NCBI RefSeq assembly: GCF_001638985.1
Contig: NW_017265188.1
Coordinates: forward strand, 124,001 to 188,000
Reading direction: 5' to 3'
Source: Phycomyces blakesleeanus NRRL 1555(-)
Taxonomy: Eukaryota > Mucoromycota > Mucoromycetes > Mucorales > Phycomycetaceae
Length of the DNA: 64,000 nt
Shown here: in pieces, positions 41,424-54,149 of the stretch
How positions within the stretch are numbered: the first letter of the stretch is position 1
Layout: every line of letters begins with the position of its first letter
Notes under the pieces: generated by a model
Database searches by the model: none
Told to the model about the DNA's origin: nothing
Seen by the model: the letters and a program-made list of their open reading frames with translations, nothing else
Position numbers and translations under genes: made by a program

Positions 41424-42485
41424 TTAATTAAGGTACTGGTTATACATCTCTTCTAATTCATTCTTAGTCTTCTCTTCAGACCAGTCAAATGTTTTTGCTA
41501 TAAGGATCACTCCTTTTACTAGCTGCTTGCATTGAAGCTCTTTTTGCAGCTTCTCCTTCTGGTTCTTGAGCTCTTCCTTGTACTTTGATTCTAAGAGCAA
41601 TATTCAGGCATCATTGAACTCTTTTATACATGCCCAATATCCTCCATGCTCTTAACTGATCTTTTTGCCGTGTTCTTCCCAATATTGCCAAAGAATTTAG
41701 GCCGTCTTTTGCCACTGTACACACTGGTGTCAGAGTGCTCAGAGGTGCTGCTTTCACTGTTGCTTTGAACAACAACCTCTCTCTGAGAACTGATCTCATT
41801 GCTGACATCAGCTCCCTGTTCTTCTTAGTCTTTGCAGCTTTTGCTGCTCTCACTGATTTCGTCACCTCTATCGTTTTCACTGTCTTCACTACCTTCACTC
41901 TTGCTTATGTCTTGGGCTTTGTTTAAGTCTAAGGGCGTTGTTGTATTGCATACAGCAGGTGACTTTGCCTTACTTTCACCAAGTACTTTTCTCATCTGCA
42001 TGAAGCTTGGGCATATATCATTAAGATATACTTATAAAAAATAATTTAAATTATTTAAATGTTTGTTTTAACTTATACATAACAATATTCATATCTTCAA
42101 GCTCATCTTTTTTACATCGAGACATTTCTTCTTTGCTAATTCTCATTGTGCTGTCTTCCCAGGCTTTGAATGCAATAGGATATTGCTTGTTTATCAGATA
42201 TGTCAGCTTGCTTTTTATTTGAGAGCTGGTGCGCTTCACACCCTGCTTGTCAAAATACTGGCAGCAGTCATTGATTACTCTGGTCTTGCTGACCTTGACC
42301 TTCTTCCCGTTCTTGAAGCCACCAAGGTACTTTCTCAGATTGTCTGCGTCGTTGTTCAGCAGAAAGTACTGCAGCCGATCAATCAATGACAACCAATTTT
42401 TACCACCATCTGGCTTCATCCAGGAATGTGACTGATTGGCATCTTCCTGATGAGAAACGAACTCAATAGTGCTGGGGGTAGACAT
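41424..42485 (-). CDS. Harbinger-3 Myb/SANT-like partner protein
   Basis: ATG 42485 opens a Myb/SANT-like domain: SHSWMKPDGGKNWLSLIDRL, YFLLNNDADNLRKYLGGFKN and VNDCCQYFDKQGV-type helices (here VINDCCQYFDKQGVKRTSS), then KYPIAF-like KQYPIAFKAWEDS. After an intron (about 42050-41998) an acidic Ser-rich segment (DSENDRGDEISESS) follows, with a C-terminus EEKTKNELEEMYNQYLN at TAA 41424. It is convergent to the Harbinger-3 transposase, as in elements 1 and 2. One TAG-type stop is likely within the acidic exon (about 41827) and another near 41625, so it is probably also a pseudogene despite the open first exon. Confidence 0.6.
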
Positions 42486-43212
42486 ACTTTTATTATGATA
42501 GTTTAACGTAAGGTACAGGCAATACAAAAAGATAATTTTTTTTAAAAAAAAAACGAAAAGGATAGAGTTAAAATGAAGGTAGATAAGTATTGATTATTAT
42601 TTATAATTTTATAAGAGTAATATATACTAACAAGTTATTTTGACTAAAATGTTATACCTGTAATAAATAGGTTTGTAAAAAAAGTGGTGTAGATAGTTAG
42701 ATTATAAGATGAAGAGACTTTTGAGCTCAAGAAGAATGCTTTTTATTGATGAGAATTATTAAGAGTTCTTGTACTGATGTGGAGGACTTTTAGGGACAGA
42801 GGATATCGTTTATATACGTATGCTTTGACAATATGCAGATACAGATTCAAGCAGTAAGAGATTCTGAAGAGTTATAATTAAATAATATAAACAAATTTGT
42901 CTTTATTCACAACAAAACAGGCTTCTTTATGTTGATGTACTTGAATATGAAGCATTGACTATGCTTACTGACTGTGATGGCATTATGAGTATAGCATTGC
43001 CTAATATGTATTTTGAACTAATTTTGAACTTTTTTAAAAAAGTGAGGATGCACCACCTTATTTTCTGCCAGTTCAAATTTGAGACAAAAAGATTCAAAGG
43101 AACGAGTGACCGCTTTTTCTTTTGTTTTTTCTTTTAAAAAATAACAGTGTTTGTTTATGAAAAAAAAAACACTTCTTTATAAAATACAAAATAATACATG
43201 TGTAATGGTTTT

Positions 43213-45372
43213 TTATTGACGTTGGGTATTCATATTTCTAAAACTATTTCTATTTCTATTTCTAATATTATCTATTATATCTAACAATTCTTTAACACAA
43301 CGAGTCATATCATTTATCTCAGACACATCAATATCAGAAATAGTTTGCATGTGTTTGAGATTGAGTCTTTGATGATGAAGTAAGGTGGTGTGAGTGATAA
43401 GGTCTGTAATAGACGTATCAACATCATTTTGAGCACCCACAGCATCTTCTCTACCATCTTCTTTGTCAACAATCACAACTTCTTCTTCTTCAGCTAACAC
43501 TGCTGGTCTTTGCATTGCCAAGTGATTGGCATCTCTTTGAATTGTATATAAGACGTTAATCTTATGGTATCTTTTGAGAAGAAATACATGCTTGCAAGGC
43601 ACTTGTCGGGAGATGTATCTGGGGCACAAACAGCATTCAATTAAATCATTTACAACAGTGATAGAATATCATATTGTATCATTTGTAAAAGACTTGATTT
43701 GCTACTCGCCATCAGAGTCATCCATACTAGTACTAATCACATTTAATGGACTGATGATCATAGAAGAGAGTATGTCATCATCTATCTTGGATGCAGCAAA
43801 TTCATTTCTTGCAAGTTCGTTTTCTACTGGTCCCATCTTTTTATTGTTTAAGTGAATATGATCCACTTCTTGTTTGTAGAAATACTCTACATCGTTTGTA
43901 AGGACAAACACGAGGCAATCTAGTCTTCTGATTCTAGCACAGCCAAAGTAGATAGTCTTAAGCTGGTTATGCCATGACTCAATATAGTTATTTGTCAAAT
44001 ATCTTCTATGCAAGTCATCGACATAAGGGCGCCCCCATCTTTTCAGCAATACTTTGCTTCCAGTCCATCGTGCTTCGAAGTATCTCAAGAAGTGTAACTG
44101 ATTGGGTATATCGCGTTTGAAATCAAGGATTCTTGTCAAAAATACTTCTTTGTTCAACTCTATCAAGATATACTTCTGCTTGTTCTTTAACTCCTGCTTG
44201 TATGCTTCCAGCTGGGCTGATGTAAATGACACATCAAGTCTTACTTTGTTGTCGAGGTTTGTTTGCCAAGCACAAAGAATATGGAATTCACAATAGTGAA
44301 TTGCAACATGAGGAAATGCAGATGTAATCGCATTAACTTTGGGAATACTACAGTCAATGGTGATATTCAAAGGACAGAAGTAGCTTCTCTCATGAAGATG
44401 CATAAGCCATTGGCTGATTGACCTGACTGTCTGGTCATTTGTAACCATGTAAGCAACAGGAAACCCTTTTCCAGTTACGTTGTGTTGAGTCACTAAAGAG
44501 TACATGACCTCTCCACTTCTTGCTGATATGCCATGAGTAGCATCAAGGCAGAATGATGTAGCTATTCTCATAACTCTCACTTGGGCAGGCAATTGAAAGC
44601 CAAAGGCAAAAAGATTGCTTTCAATGTTGTTAACACGAAGGTCTCCGGTAAAAACGCAATAATTTCTTTCTGGCAATTTCTCATTCATCTAGATAGCAAT
44701 AGATGCCTTCTCATCAGAGTTGAACATATACAACAAATTTGTCATCTATTTTATTTCATTTTACCAAAACTGTTAAATACGAACTTCCTTTTATCTTTTT
44801 TTAATACACCTTCTTCATTCTATTGTATATCTCTTCATAGTTTGGCTTTCTAACACTAACACCCCAGCTGTCAATCTGTCGAAGGACAGATATTCTTGTG
44901 CTTCTACAGCTGCTTCCACTTCTCAGTTGATCTTCAATCAACTTAATAGCTTCAAAAGGCAAGGGCAAAGTTCTCATCTCTGATCTGTCTCCAGGAACAT
45001 GATTGTTATGGTCCCTTGTCATACAGAACGTAACAATAGTAGGAGACTTTTTGAACTGCTTTATTTTCAAAGCTCCATTACATCCACATGCCTTTGATTC
45101 TTTTTGTGCAGGGCGTGAATCTTGCTCTGGTATATATATGCCTGCGCAATGACACTGACATGTTTCTCCAAAAATATATTCTTTTGAATCAAGACGTCTT
45201 TTTTATTCCATTTCGTTGAACAAAGAGTCTTGATTCGGTCAAGACAACGTCTCCATTCACTAGCTTTTACAGGTACGACTACTTTAAAAGGAAGCATCTT
45301 AATCCCCTCCAAAGACGAGTTGACTAAAACATTTTGAATGTTTGAAATATCGTAAATAATTGGGTTGGACAT
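43213..45372 (-). pseudogene. MULE-3 transposase with SWIM zinc finger
   Basis: A long frame (44688-43702) has all three acidic positions of a Mutator-type core: TSFCLDATHGISARSGEVMY, PLNITIDCSIPKVNAITSAF followed by HYCEFHILCAWQ, and NNYIESWHNQLKTIYFGCAR. Upstream frames (45372-44801) give an N-terminal domain with CGCNGALKIKQF and HNNHVPGDRSEM, typical of the MULE zinc-binding head, joined by frame changes and a TAG just before MNEKLPERNYCVF. Downstream (43629-43213) is CPRYISRQVPCKHVFLLKR, a SWIM-type finger, then an acidic tail. This lineage differs from MULE-1 and MULE-2 and has no OTU module. Confidence 0.82.
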
Positions 45373-45656
45373 GTTGAGATTGGTGTTTAATTTGTATTTG
45401 AAATAAAGAGAAGGAAAAGAGAAGGAAAAGGAAAGGAATAAAAAAAAATCCCCAATAGAAAATTAACTTTCTCAAAAAGCCACTTGCAGAGCCTCCAATA
45501 GAAAAAAAGCCTCAAAAGGTCAATTTCAAATTTGAACCGGCAGAAAATAAGGTGGTGCTTGAGCACAGGCATAATGAAAGCTGATTGGCTAAGTTGAAGA
45601 TAGACTTGTTTTACCCTTTTTTTGTCCTTTTTTTGAACTTTTAGTCTATTCACACC

Positions 45657-46937
45657 AAAAATATACCATATTATTTTATTTTCATTTACAATTTCTAGTA
45701 GGTTTGACCAATTTTGGCTGTGCTATAACATTGTGTAATTCTTAATTTTGGTGATACAAGTTCTAGTGACTGGTTCTTACAAAAGAAACAGAAATTAGAA
45801 TGATTACTTATCAGTTTGGAATTTTAAAAAATTGTAATCAATTTATAATAATTTGTAATATTACCATATACTACTTGAGTGTAGTCAAAAATGAATAATC
45901 ATTTCAAAAAGTATCACATCCACCAATTTTTTTTCACTTCTGACACTCTTTATGTTTTAGCAAAATACATATCTCTTTTAGTATCAAGATTACAGAAGGT
46001 CATCTGAGATTTAAAATAGAACATTTTTTGGGGGTGCCAATTTCTGAGGATATAGGGGGAGGGTAGTAGAAAAAATATTTTATAAAAATACAATTACATA
46101 ATTGGTTACAAAAAAATGGTTTTTATTAGTTTTTATTGATTTATATTATTACTACTAATAATGTAAGCTAATAGACTGTACAATATACTATATAATGTTT
46201 TGTAATAGCAGTAATTATTATAATAAAAACATGTAGATGAGCTACTTACTATAATTAAATGAGTTGGCTATGTTTTATAGATACATAGTCTCAAAAATAA
46301 AATAAATATCTTTTATTATCAGTAAAAGCACATGAAAAATCTGAGAAAATAGAATAGAAATATAAGTAAGTCATATGTATTAATAGTATATAAGATTGAT
46401 GATAATGTAGATATAGCAATCATATTCTTCTTATTATCAGAGATATACAAGTGTTGCTATCTACAACAAATATAAATCAATAAGACAAAGTTGTAATGAG
46501 TAGTGTTTCTTTTGAAAAATAAAAATACTTTAAGTCATTTTTTATCAGCAATCTGATGCAGTCAATTGTGAAAGAGTAAATAATCTTTCTATATAAAGAG
46601 AAGGAAAATAGTAATGAGTAAATACTATTATAATTAAAACAAATCTTTTTTTTATGTAAATAATACAAAATAAGGAAAAAAAGAAAAAATGTTTAAGTAA
46701 ATTTGGCTTGGCTATCAATTATGTAACTTTCAGTTATATTAAACAATTACTTGAAATTTGTTAAATTATCTTGTGCTTCTTTCCAATTATGTATTCAAAT
46801 TATTTAATTCATTACTAAAATGAACAGCAACCACAAAAATACCAGCAGCAGCAGAAGCGGCAGTGGCAATAAAGATATAAGCCACCTGAACTTTAGACCT
46901 AATAGCAACAGAAAGTTGCAATCTTGCTCATAGTGTA
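45657..46937. other. AT-rich spacer, nothing recognised
   Basis: No gene, repeat array or terminal repeat pair was found. Short low-complexity frames such as 46477-46668 were not accepted. Confidence 0.6.
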
Positions 46938-49740
46938 TTGAAAATATTAAAATCTGTATCTTTAATACTTTTTGTCAATATTTTAAGAACATCTATCCAA
47001 AAGAACTTGATTCCGAGTATTTTAAAAGCTTTTTTTCTTGGGAAAAAGAAAAGTAATTGCATTCATATATATACTTATATACACATATTGATAACTAATT
47101 ACATAATTATCATATTAGAGTTAATTCAGCTTCTGCCCACTTTGATATTGTTAATGAACTGTTATATTTTTCCTCTTCAGTATCAATTATTTATCCTGAG
47201 CTTAATTTTCAATATTATGATTCAAATGTCAGTATCAATAGTGACACTGATGAAGATAATGCTCAAGACTATAAATCTAATATAGACAAGTTTGAGAATA
47301 TGTAAGTAAATTAATTTTTTAGCCAAATATATTTTCAATAGCAATACGTATTAATCTTGCTTTACATTGTCATTATTGTATTTGTCTTTTAGACTGAGTG
47401 GTGATATTTACATCTTTGCAAAAGAAGAAGAAGATTACAAAGCTGAAGATAATAAAAACTTGCTCATAGATATTAATAAAATGTTTTTGCTTAATACTAT
47501 TCTACCTTTATTAAGAAGCTTTGCTAACCAATTGAGCAGTAGAGCTTCAGAAACAGTTGAAATGAATATTCATAAATTAAAGTATGCAACAAGTTAAATA
47601 AAAGAAGTAGAAAATATATTGGATCTGACAAATTAATTTAAATCTACTTTGGAAAGATGGCTTCATACCTTTTTTATGGGGATGACCTTTGCTCAGTGTA
47701 TATAATAGAAAAATTATCAATATGCTGAAGAGTATACTGAAATTGCAACAAAAAAGAAGCTAGCCTTTAGTTCTGCCAGTATCAGACAGAATCCTTAGCT
47801 TTCAACAAAAGATCAAGTTAAAGATTTTGATTCTGCATCTCACCAGAAATATAACAAAAAACAAGAAGGGTGAAGAACATACATTATTCATGAATAAACC
47901 TTCAGAACACCTGAAACATCTTGCTGCCACCCCAGGTATAGTTGACCAAATGTCTACTCTTCCAGACTTCACTGTTGGGCAACGCTTACACTTGAATCGG
48001 AGCAATAAATAGAAATATTATGAGAGCCTTCAAACGCCTGTTATAACATTTAATAATCAAGATTACTGGATTGGCAACTTGATAAAGAATTACCAGAATG
48101 GTCATTGGCTGGTAAACAAGTTCATAAAAAAATGATAATCTATATTGAATGTTTTCTAGTTATTTATAATGATAACTACAATGCAATAATATCTGACTTA
48201 TTCATCAGTTTAAACACTAACTTTGCTACAATGACCTGCCCATATCTTATGCCAATTGAGACTATCACTTCCATCATGCGAAAGGATTTATGCTTCTAAG
48301 AACAAGGCTGTACTGCTGGATATGACGCAAATGGAAAGGTGGTTTTAGAACAACATAGGCTTACAGAAGCTATTTCTCATTTTTAGTTTGAGACTTATTC
48401 AAACAACAAATTTAAAAGAATCTTCTCTGACTTATCTAACAATATTAATAAATATATGAAAGTGGTTGTCACACCAATCATTCTTTAGTCTGATAACATA
48501 TCAGATATCAAATCCAAGCAATATAATGTTTTTGATAGTTATTTAATATATCTGGTTGCAATGTCTCTGGAAATGAGAAGTCAACAAGAAAATACTCTTT
48601 TTATCTATACATCTGATAAAAATCTAAAATCTGTTGATATGCTGGGCTCAATTGTCAATGATTTTGTTAAGCTAGAGGTTGAAATCAAAGTTTTTTCATA
48701 TGATCACAATGAATACATTTTTTTTGTTGCTCCTTTCCTCCTTCTTATGGCCAATAATTCTAGACATTTACAACTAGCTATGCATAAAAGCACAAACTCA
48801 AAGTATTCATATAGTAAATGCATTTTTCCCAAACCAATAATGCCTGAAGACTTCAATCAACAAGCAGCAAATACAACAATAACAAAAATCTCTCATACTT
48901 TTGCAAAAAGGAAGTTAACTCATCTTCACAATGTTGATCAATTGAAACTTATAAATACAGCTCACTATAGAATCCTAATCAATACACAAAGCTTCTCAGT
49001 CAATGATAGTAAAGAGTTTCTTTGACTTAATTCCTTTGATATAACTACAGATTGTCTAGTAGAAGTTTTCCACAGAGTTCCCCTTAGTTTTATTAAATAT
49101 TTAATAGATTACTTTATAAAAGAAGTTCTCACTGTAGCAGAAAGGAATATACTTGATAATATTATTATGTCTGGTAGAAATCTGGATGCATATTCCAGAA
49201 AGTTTCAAAATAATCTTCAGCATTACAGGTCATTTGTTGGCAGAGCTTACAAACAGCTTATCCAAGCTCTACCAACAATTATCAGCAAACTATTTTTTCA
49301 ATTGACTATATGTATAAACATATTCTTTCAATGTTTTATTCACTTTGAACAACTATGCTCACTTATATATCTTTGCAGTATTGAATTGAACTACAAGCAA
49401 TATATATACATCTTCAGAGATGCATTATCAAAATTCACAGATATTTTATATATACTGAATAAACACTTGTGTCAAACTGATGCAAAGTCCCGATGTTCTC
49501 TCTCAGACCAAAGATTCACCTCCTACATTATTTGCTTGACAATGTTCAATGATTTGGATGTCCACTTCAATATGAAATAGAGAGTGCAGAACAATTTAAT
49601 AAGTTCATTTGTGAACATCTCTTCATGACTAACCAAATATATACATCTTGGAATATTGCTTTAAGATTTGGTAAACAGTTTATCTGTCGCCAAATATTCA
49701 ATGACTTATCCTTTGTGTATACAAAGTCTTGAAAAGAGAA
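46938..49740 (+). pseudogene. TNP2-like relic C, heavily decayed
   Basis: Successive plus-strand frames give conserved-looking protein broken by many stops. Pieces: acidic N-terminal exons (47100-47300, DSNVSINSDTDEDN), LLRSFANQLSSRASETVEM (47505-47565), MTCPYLMPIETITSIMRKDL (48228-48290), then the best block, LVAMSLEMRSQQENTLFIYT and DMLGSIVNDFVKLEVEIKVF leading to FVAPFLLLMANNSRHLQLAM with K-C-I-F-P (48550-48840). This order, with an acidic head, a MRSQ-ENxLF region and a 'P-x-L-L-x-A-x-x-x-R' plus Cys region, resembles the TNP2-like genes A and B in layout. The lineage call is tentative. Part of the sequence is low complexity. Confidence 0.45.
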
Positions 49741-50364
49741 TAACATTTAAAAAGAGAGTATAGTTCATAGCGAAAGTAAATTTAAAATCGAGAACTTTTA
49801 AGCAGACAATATTGATTTTAAGAAGCACTTCTTTGACGCTTGTATGAATGTCACAGACAGCTATTATATTAACAAAGCAAAAATTCTTAATGGCTTAACT
49901 GGTCTTTTTTTCACTAATAACAGTCTATTCATTAGAAAAATTATTATTAATCAAGATAGTTCCCTTATCTTGCAAAAATATGCATTTCTTCAAACAACTT
50001 CAGTGTCTTCTTTTTGACTCCCTGGAATCTTAATGGATTTCCATAGCAATCCTTTTCTTCTACCAACTATAACTGCTCTTGTTGATAATTTCTATATGTA
50101 AAGAGGTTATGAACTTAGCCTTTATTTTTGATGAGAAAAGATCCATAAATATAATCAAAATTTCAAAGTTTGACACTTACTGATTATTGATTTCCAATTA
50201 CAAGTATTTGTTTACTCAATAAAAAAAACTTTATTGTCAGATATAGAATATGATTGACCAATAATTGCTCTGTATGTGTTAAACCCAATAAAAAACAGAA
50301 ATGATTAATTGTTTTCATCCAAAATATACTAAAAATTAAAAAAATCTTTATTTCTAAACTTTCA

Positions 50365-51969
50365 CACTACGGGAAAAAAAGAGGTGCTTCCGGGGGTTCA
50401 CTGGGTGTTTGCTCAGGAGGTTGTCCAGATAGGTGTTTTTTGCCTACCCACTTTTTTACCTCCTGCCTGTTATGGATTAGCTTATAACTCCGCACTTTAA
50501 CAAATAACTGCCAGAGAAATTTTTTGTGTAGGAATATAAATGTACTTTACATGCCCATATATAGACACAATTATCTGCAATAAATTCTAGTCGAAATAAA
50601 TCATGGATTTAAAAATGCATTTTCAAAAAAAAATGGCTTAAAAAAATTGTGTTTCAAATAAATTGGTTTTTATTTTTTGTTTCAAAGTAGAAAAAAATGC
50701 TAAGCTATAGCTACACCATATAATTTATGAGCAGAAATATATAATAAATTAAATATAGTTATTCTAAGCTAAAGATAGGGTCATAGAGTCTATATCTCTT
50801 ATAATTCTTGAAGAAAAAAGCACCTAAGAGTACCCGTAATAGTGGAGTACAAGAGCAATCTAGTAAAATATAAATATGAATAAGTATTTTCAGTTTAAAA
50901 ATATAAGTCAAATGAAAGCTTACCTTTGAGTTTACAGAGATGAATTTTATAAAAGTTAGAATCTCTACAAGTAAAAATGAATAAAAGATGGTTAGTATTC
51001 AATTACTTTATAAACAAGATGTGCAGGTATTATCTCAACTCATTTTGACCAGATGATGAAAAGGCTAATAGTCAGCTAATAAGACCTAAGATGAATAACT
51101 GTATTACAAAGTACAATATTGCTTCCTTATTATACATACCTCAAAAACAAGAATATATAGACATGTTTCTTTAAACGATAATATACTATATGTAAACACA
51201 CATAATAAACAAACTTTTGTTTATAAAGTAGAGTAAGAAACAATGCAAAGAACATGATTGCACACTTATTCAAAATTGATTTAAAACATTATCATTGATC
51301 TACTGGCTTTTAATATCAATATTGCAACTCGTAGAAATGTTTTAAAAAAAAATGCCAAGTCATTCTCTCTCAGTTTGCCTTATTTTTATAATTTAAAGAG
51401 GTATATTCTAATAGCAAATAATAGAAATTACAGCTGTAACTTATTAAAAAAATATGTGTATATATTTATATCTTCATTGGGTTGAGTTGTGTCTTAGAAG
51501 GTTGCCTTTGTTAGGTATTCTTTACTAATATTATGTAAGAAACAAAAAAAATTGTATATTTTCTCTTATTTGAAATTTTGACAGAGTCGTTTTATATGCT
51601 GAAAATTGTTGCCTTTATCAAATTTTAACAGAATTATTTTTTTATTACACAATACAGCCTCTGCATTTCCTTATTCAATGTTTTGTCTTACTTGAACAGC
51701 TTTGTGTTATGATCAAAAAAGCTTGAAGTAGGACAAAACCTTCTTTCCTCCTTTCTTGGAAGAAAAAATATTCAACTCACAAAATTATAGGAAGAAAAAT
51801 TCTCTAGGCCAATAATATTGTTTGGGTACCATATCCTACTATATTTGGCTTCCAATTTTTGCGGTGGTGAAATTTTTTGTTTCATTTTGATTTTTTTTGT
51901 GATTCTTTAATTATTATAGACCAAAAATGAAGTCACAATTACAAAAAACACCCTTTTTTTCCCGTAGTG
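50365..51969. mobile_element. Non-autonomous CACTA (EnSpm) element, TSD TCA
   Basis: Begins CACTACGGGAAAAAAAG at 50365 and ends with its inverse CCCGTAGTG at 51969. It is flanked on both sides by TCA (50362-50364 and 51970-51972). CACTA ends plus a 3-bp duplication define the EnSpm/CACTA superfamily. The 1.6-kb interior is AT-rich with no open frame of note, so it is a deletion or MITE-like derivative needing transposase in trans. The TNP2-like genes nearby (A, B and C) are candidate sources in class only; their ends were not found to match. Confidence 0.92.
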
Positions 51970-52222
51970 TCAGGCAATAAAGTAAAAAAAATAACAAATT
52001 TATTTCCTAAAATAGATGAAAAATGAGTGGGTATAATATGAGATAACCTAAATCAAAATAATAAAGATCATCTTTTATCTTCTCTCTTATTTGCTATACT
52101 CCTGTGTTATTAATGGTTGACCAATTTGGCTACATTTACAGTGAATTGGAAGATAGCCTAGATCAGAAACAACAAAATTGTCAGACAATATTTTGATGAA
52201 TCCATAAAATATGAAAATGGTT

Positions 52223-52685
52223 AACCGTAGTAAAAGGACTTCTCTTGTAATTAAATAGAGTATAATAGTTTACTGCGGATAATGTGCAGTATTAGTTTAG
52301 AAAACTATATAAGACAATTCAATTTATATCAATAAAAAGTAACTTTTATCCTCTCTTTAATTTTACGTATACTCCTTGATTCCCAGTGGGTTTAACCTTT
52401 TGACTTTGCTATAGTAAAAGGAAGACCATCTCAGATCAGGAACGACATTATAGTAAAAGGTGTCGTTCCCGATCTGGGTTGGTCTTCCTTTTACTATAAC
52501 AAAGTCAAAAGGTCAAACCCACTGGGGATCAAGGAGTATACGTAAAATCAAAGAGAGGATCAAAGATGCCTTTTATTGATAGGAATTGAATTGTCTTATA
52601 TAGTTTTCTAAACTAATACTGCGCATTATCCGCAGTAAACTATTATACTCTATTTAATTACAAGAGAAGTCCTTTTACTGCGGTT
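52223..52685. repeat. 0.46-kb palindrome made of inverted LTR-like sequence
   Basis: Left arm 52223-52446 and right arm 52462-52685 are near-perfect inverse copies, about 224 bp each, around a 15-base loop. Read on the minus strand each right-arm copy has LTR hallmarks: a CTATATAAGACAATTC TATA-type box, then ATCAATAAAAGG as a polyadenylation signal, then a conserved end GGGTTTGACCTTTTGACTTT. Outside the arms a second shorter match persists (TTTTGATGAATCC at about 52191, inverted at about 52797). It may be two LTRs in head-to-head orientation. A transcript would fold into a long hairpin. Confidence 0.85.
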
Positions 52686-52894
52686 GATGCTCAGAAGATA
52701 TTACTGTGGTTAATCTTTACAAGACATTACTGCGGTTCGTTATCTATGAGGTATCTTTGACATACAGAACTGCTGCGGTCAATTATCCCGATTTCTCGGA
52801 TTCATCAAAATAATGTCCGACAAAGGAAGACCAACCCAGATTGGAAACGACACTCAGATCAAAAACGACAGCGTGACAAAATGACAAAAGAATA

Positions 52895-52967
52895 TGCCCG
52901 ATGGCTGGATTGAACAACCGACCTCTTGTTTACAAGACAAGCGCTACTACCACTGAGCTAAACGGGC
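52895..52967 (-). tRNA. tRNA-Thr (anticodon TGT)
   Basis: The minus strand gives a 73-nt cloverleaf: acceptor GCCCGTT paired with a 3' strand ending TCGGGC plus discriminator A, D arm GCTCAGTGGTAGTAGCGC, anticodon stem CTTGT/ACAAG with loop CTTGTAA (anticodon TGT, reading ACA), variable AGGTC, and T arm with TTCAATC loop. One acceptor pair (T-T) is mismatched. There is no intron. It lies about 40 bp from the LTR-derived region, in keeping with retroelement preference for tRNA neighbourhoods, though here the LTR-like sequence is on the 3' side of the tRNA. Confidence 0.93.
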
Positions 52968-53041
52968 GCAATTGACTATGTCCCATGTAAAACATATAAA
53001 TGGAAAAATACATAAACTAATTATATGTGCCATTCAAAATG

Positions 53042-53160
53042 GTAAGAGCATCTGTAGCTGTAATATTAAATTTAGTTTTTTTTCTGATTTAAGTATATTT
53101 TTGAAAATGATTTTTAAAAAAATGTCTGCAGCAGTAGCATTTTTAGTATCATAAAAATAA
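53042..53160. mobile_element. Relic of a Harbinger-1-like left end
   Basis: TAAGAGCATCTGTAGCTGTA at 53043 is followed about 85 bp later by GTCTGCAGCAGTAGCATT, the same spacing and motif pair as the left end and subterminal repeat of Harbinger-1 (21935 and about 22010). No matching right end was seen within the next kilobase. It is probably a truncated or diverged non-autonomous copy. Confidence 0.6.
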
Positions 53161-54149
53161 ACGTTCTATTTAAAAACTTACCGAGTATAAACTTTATTTT
53201 TCTTTTATTGTTATTTCTAAAATTAAATAATAGTATATTATATGATAATATTTTTCTTCATAGTCAAATTATTTATAAGTATATATATAGTTTTATATTT
53301 CCAATATATTACTCTTTTTATATCTATCTCTAAATTATTATCTATTAATAATAACTGTTTGAGTATATCATATTGTTATGAAGAGAAAATAAAGTAAAAT
53401 ATAATATAGACAAAAGAATTTGTGAGAACTTGTATAAATTGTTTATTTCAAAAGAAAAGTCAAGAATAATAAAATTTAATTGTTTTTCTACACAGAACTA
53501 TCTACTAATATTTATATGTTTTTCTAATTTATAATTCAGTGTGTGCTTAAGTAATCTTTAACATGATGAGTCATCTTCCAGGAGTATTGTTCTTTTGGAA
53601 AGATTCAGAAAGATTAATTGATATAATACTTCTCCAGTCAGATCAGTCCAAGAGTTTTGATAAAAAATAGCATTTATACTATTGCTAATATTTTAGTATT
53701 CCAACCCAGATACTCGGGTAATGTTTTATAATATTAAATAATTATAGTTGTCACTATGGCTATAGGAGTGGCAGCTGTGCCCAAAATAGGTACATAACTG
53801 CCATTTTTCTGGTTAAAAGCCAATAATTTCTCTGCAATTTTTGGTAAAATGGCAATATCATTAGCAACATTTTAAAAAAGAAGCATGAAATCTGTTTTTT
53901 TGTTGCTGTACGATGTCTTGAATAGTCTAGAAAGTGTTTGTAAGTTGTAATAACCACTTTAAGTATTGAAATGTATGTTTTATTTAATATTAAAGATGTC
54001 CAGTTTTATTTGGATTAACTTTTTATGGAATGTGTGAACGAAACGGAAACATAACTGTCATTATTTTTTTTTAAATCAAGACTTTTTTTTAAAAAAGATA
54101 TATCTCTCTTCTTGTTCACTTAACAATTTTATTTTAATTTAAATTGCAT
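53161..54149. other. AT-rich spacer, no gene
   Basis: Only short frames without domains (for example 53760-53957 minus). No terminal repeats or arrays noted. Confidence 0.6.

Larger units (their letters stand above)
39429..45656. mobile_element. MULE-3 with nested HARBI1-type element
   Basis: The left end GGTGTGGACAGACTAAAAGT continues through two A7-G3-C runs to about 39476 and matches the inverted right end (45609-45656) with few differences. A further subterminal block, CACCACCTTATTTTCTGCC followed by TTCAAATTTGA, sits at about 43052 and inverted at about 45560. The left subterminal part is therefore displaced by some 3.5 kb relative to the left tip. That gap holds a different transposon, the HARBI1-type element with its Myb partner, which must have landed in the MULE-3 left end between about 39540 and 43045. 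The MULE gene reads on the minus strand from just inside the right end. Confidence 0.72.

Noticed and set aside
52435..52475. Rho-independent-like terminator hairpin
   Set aside because: Part of a much larger inverted repeat of LTR-like sequence in a eukaryotic genome.
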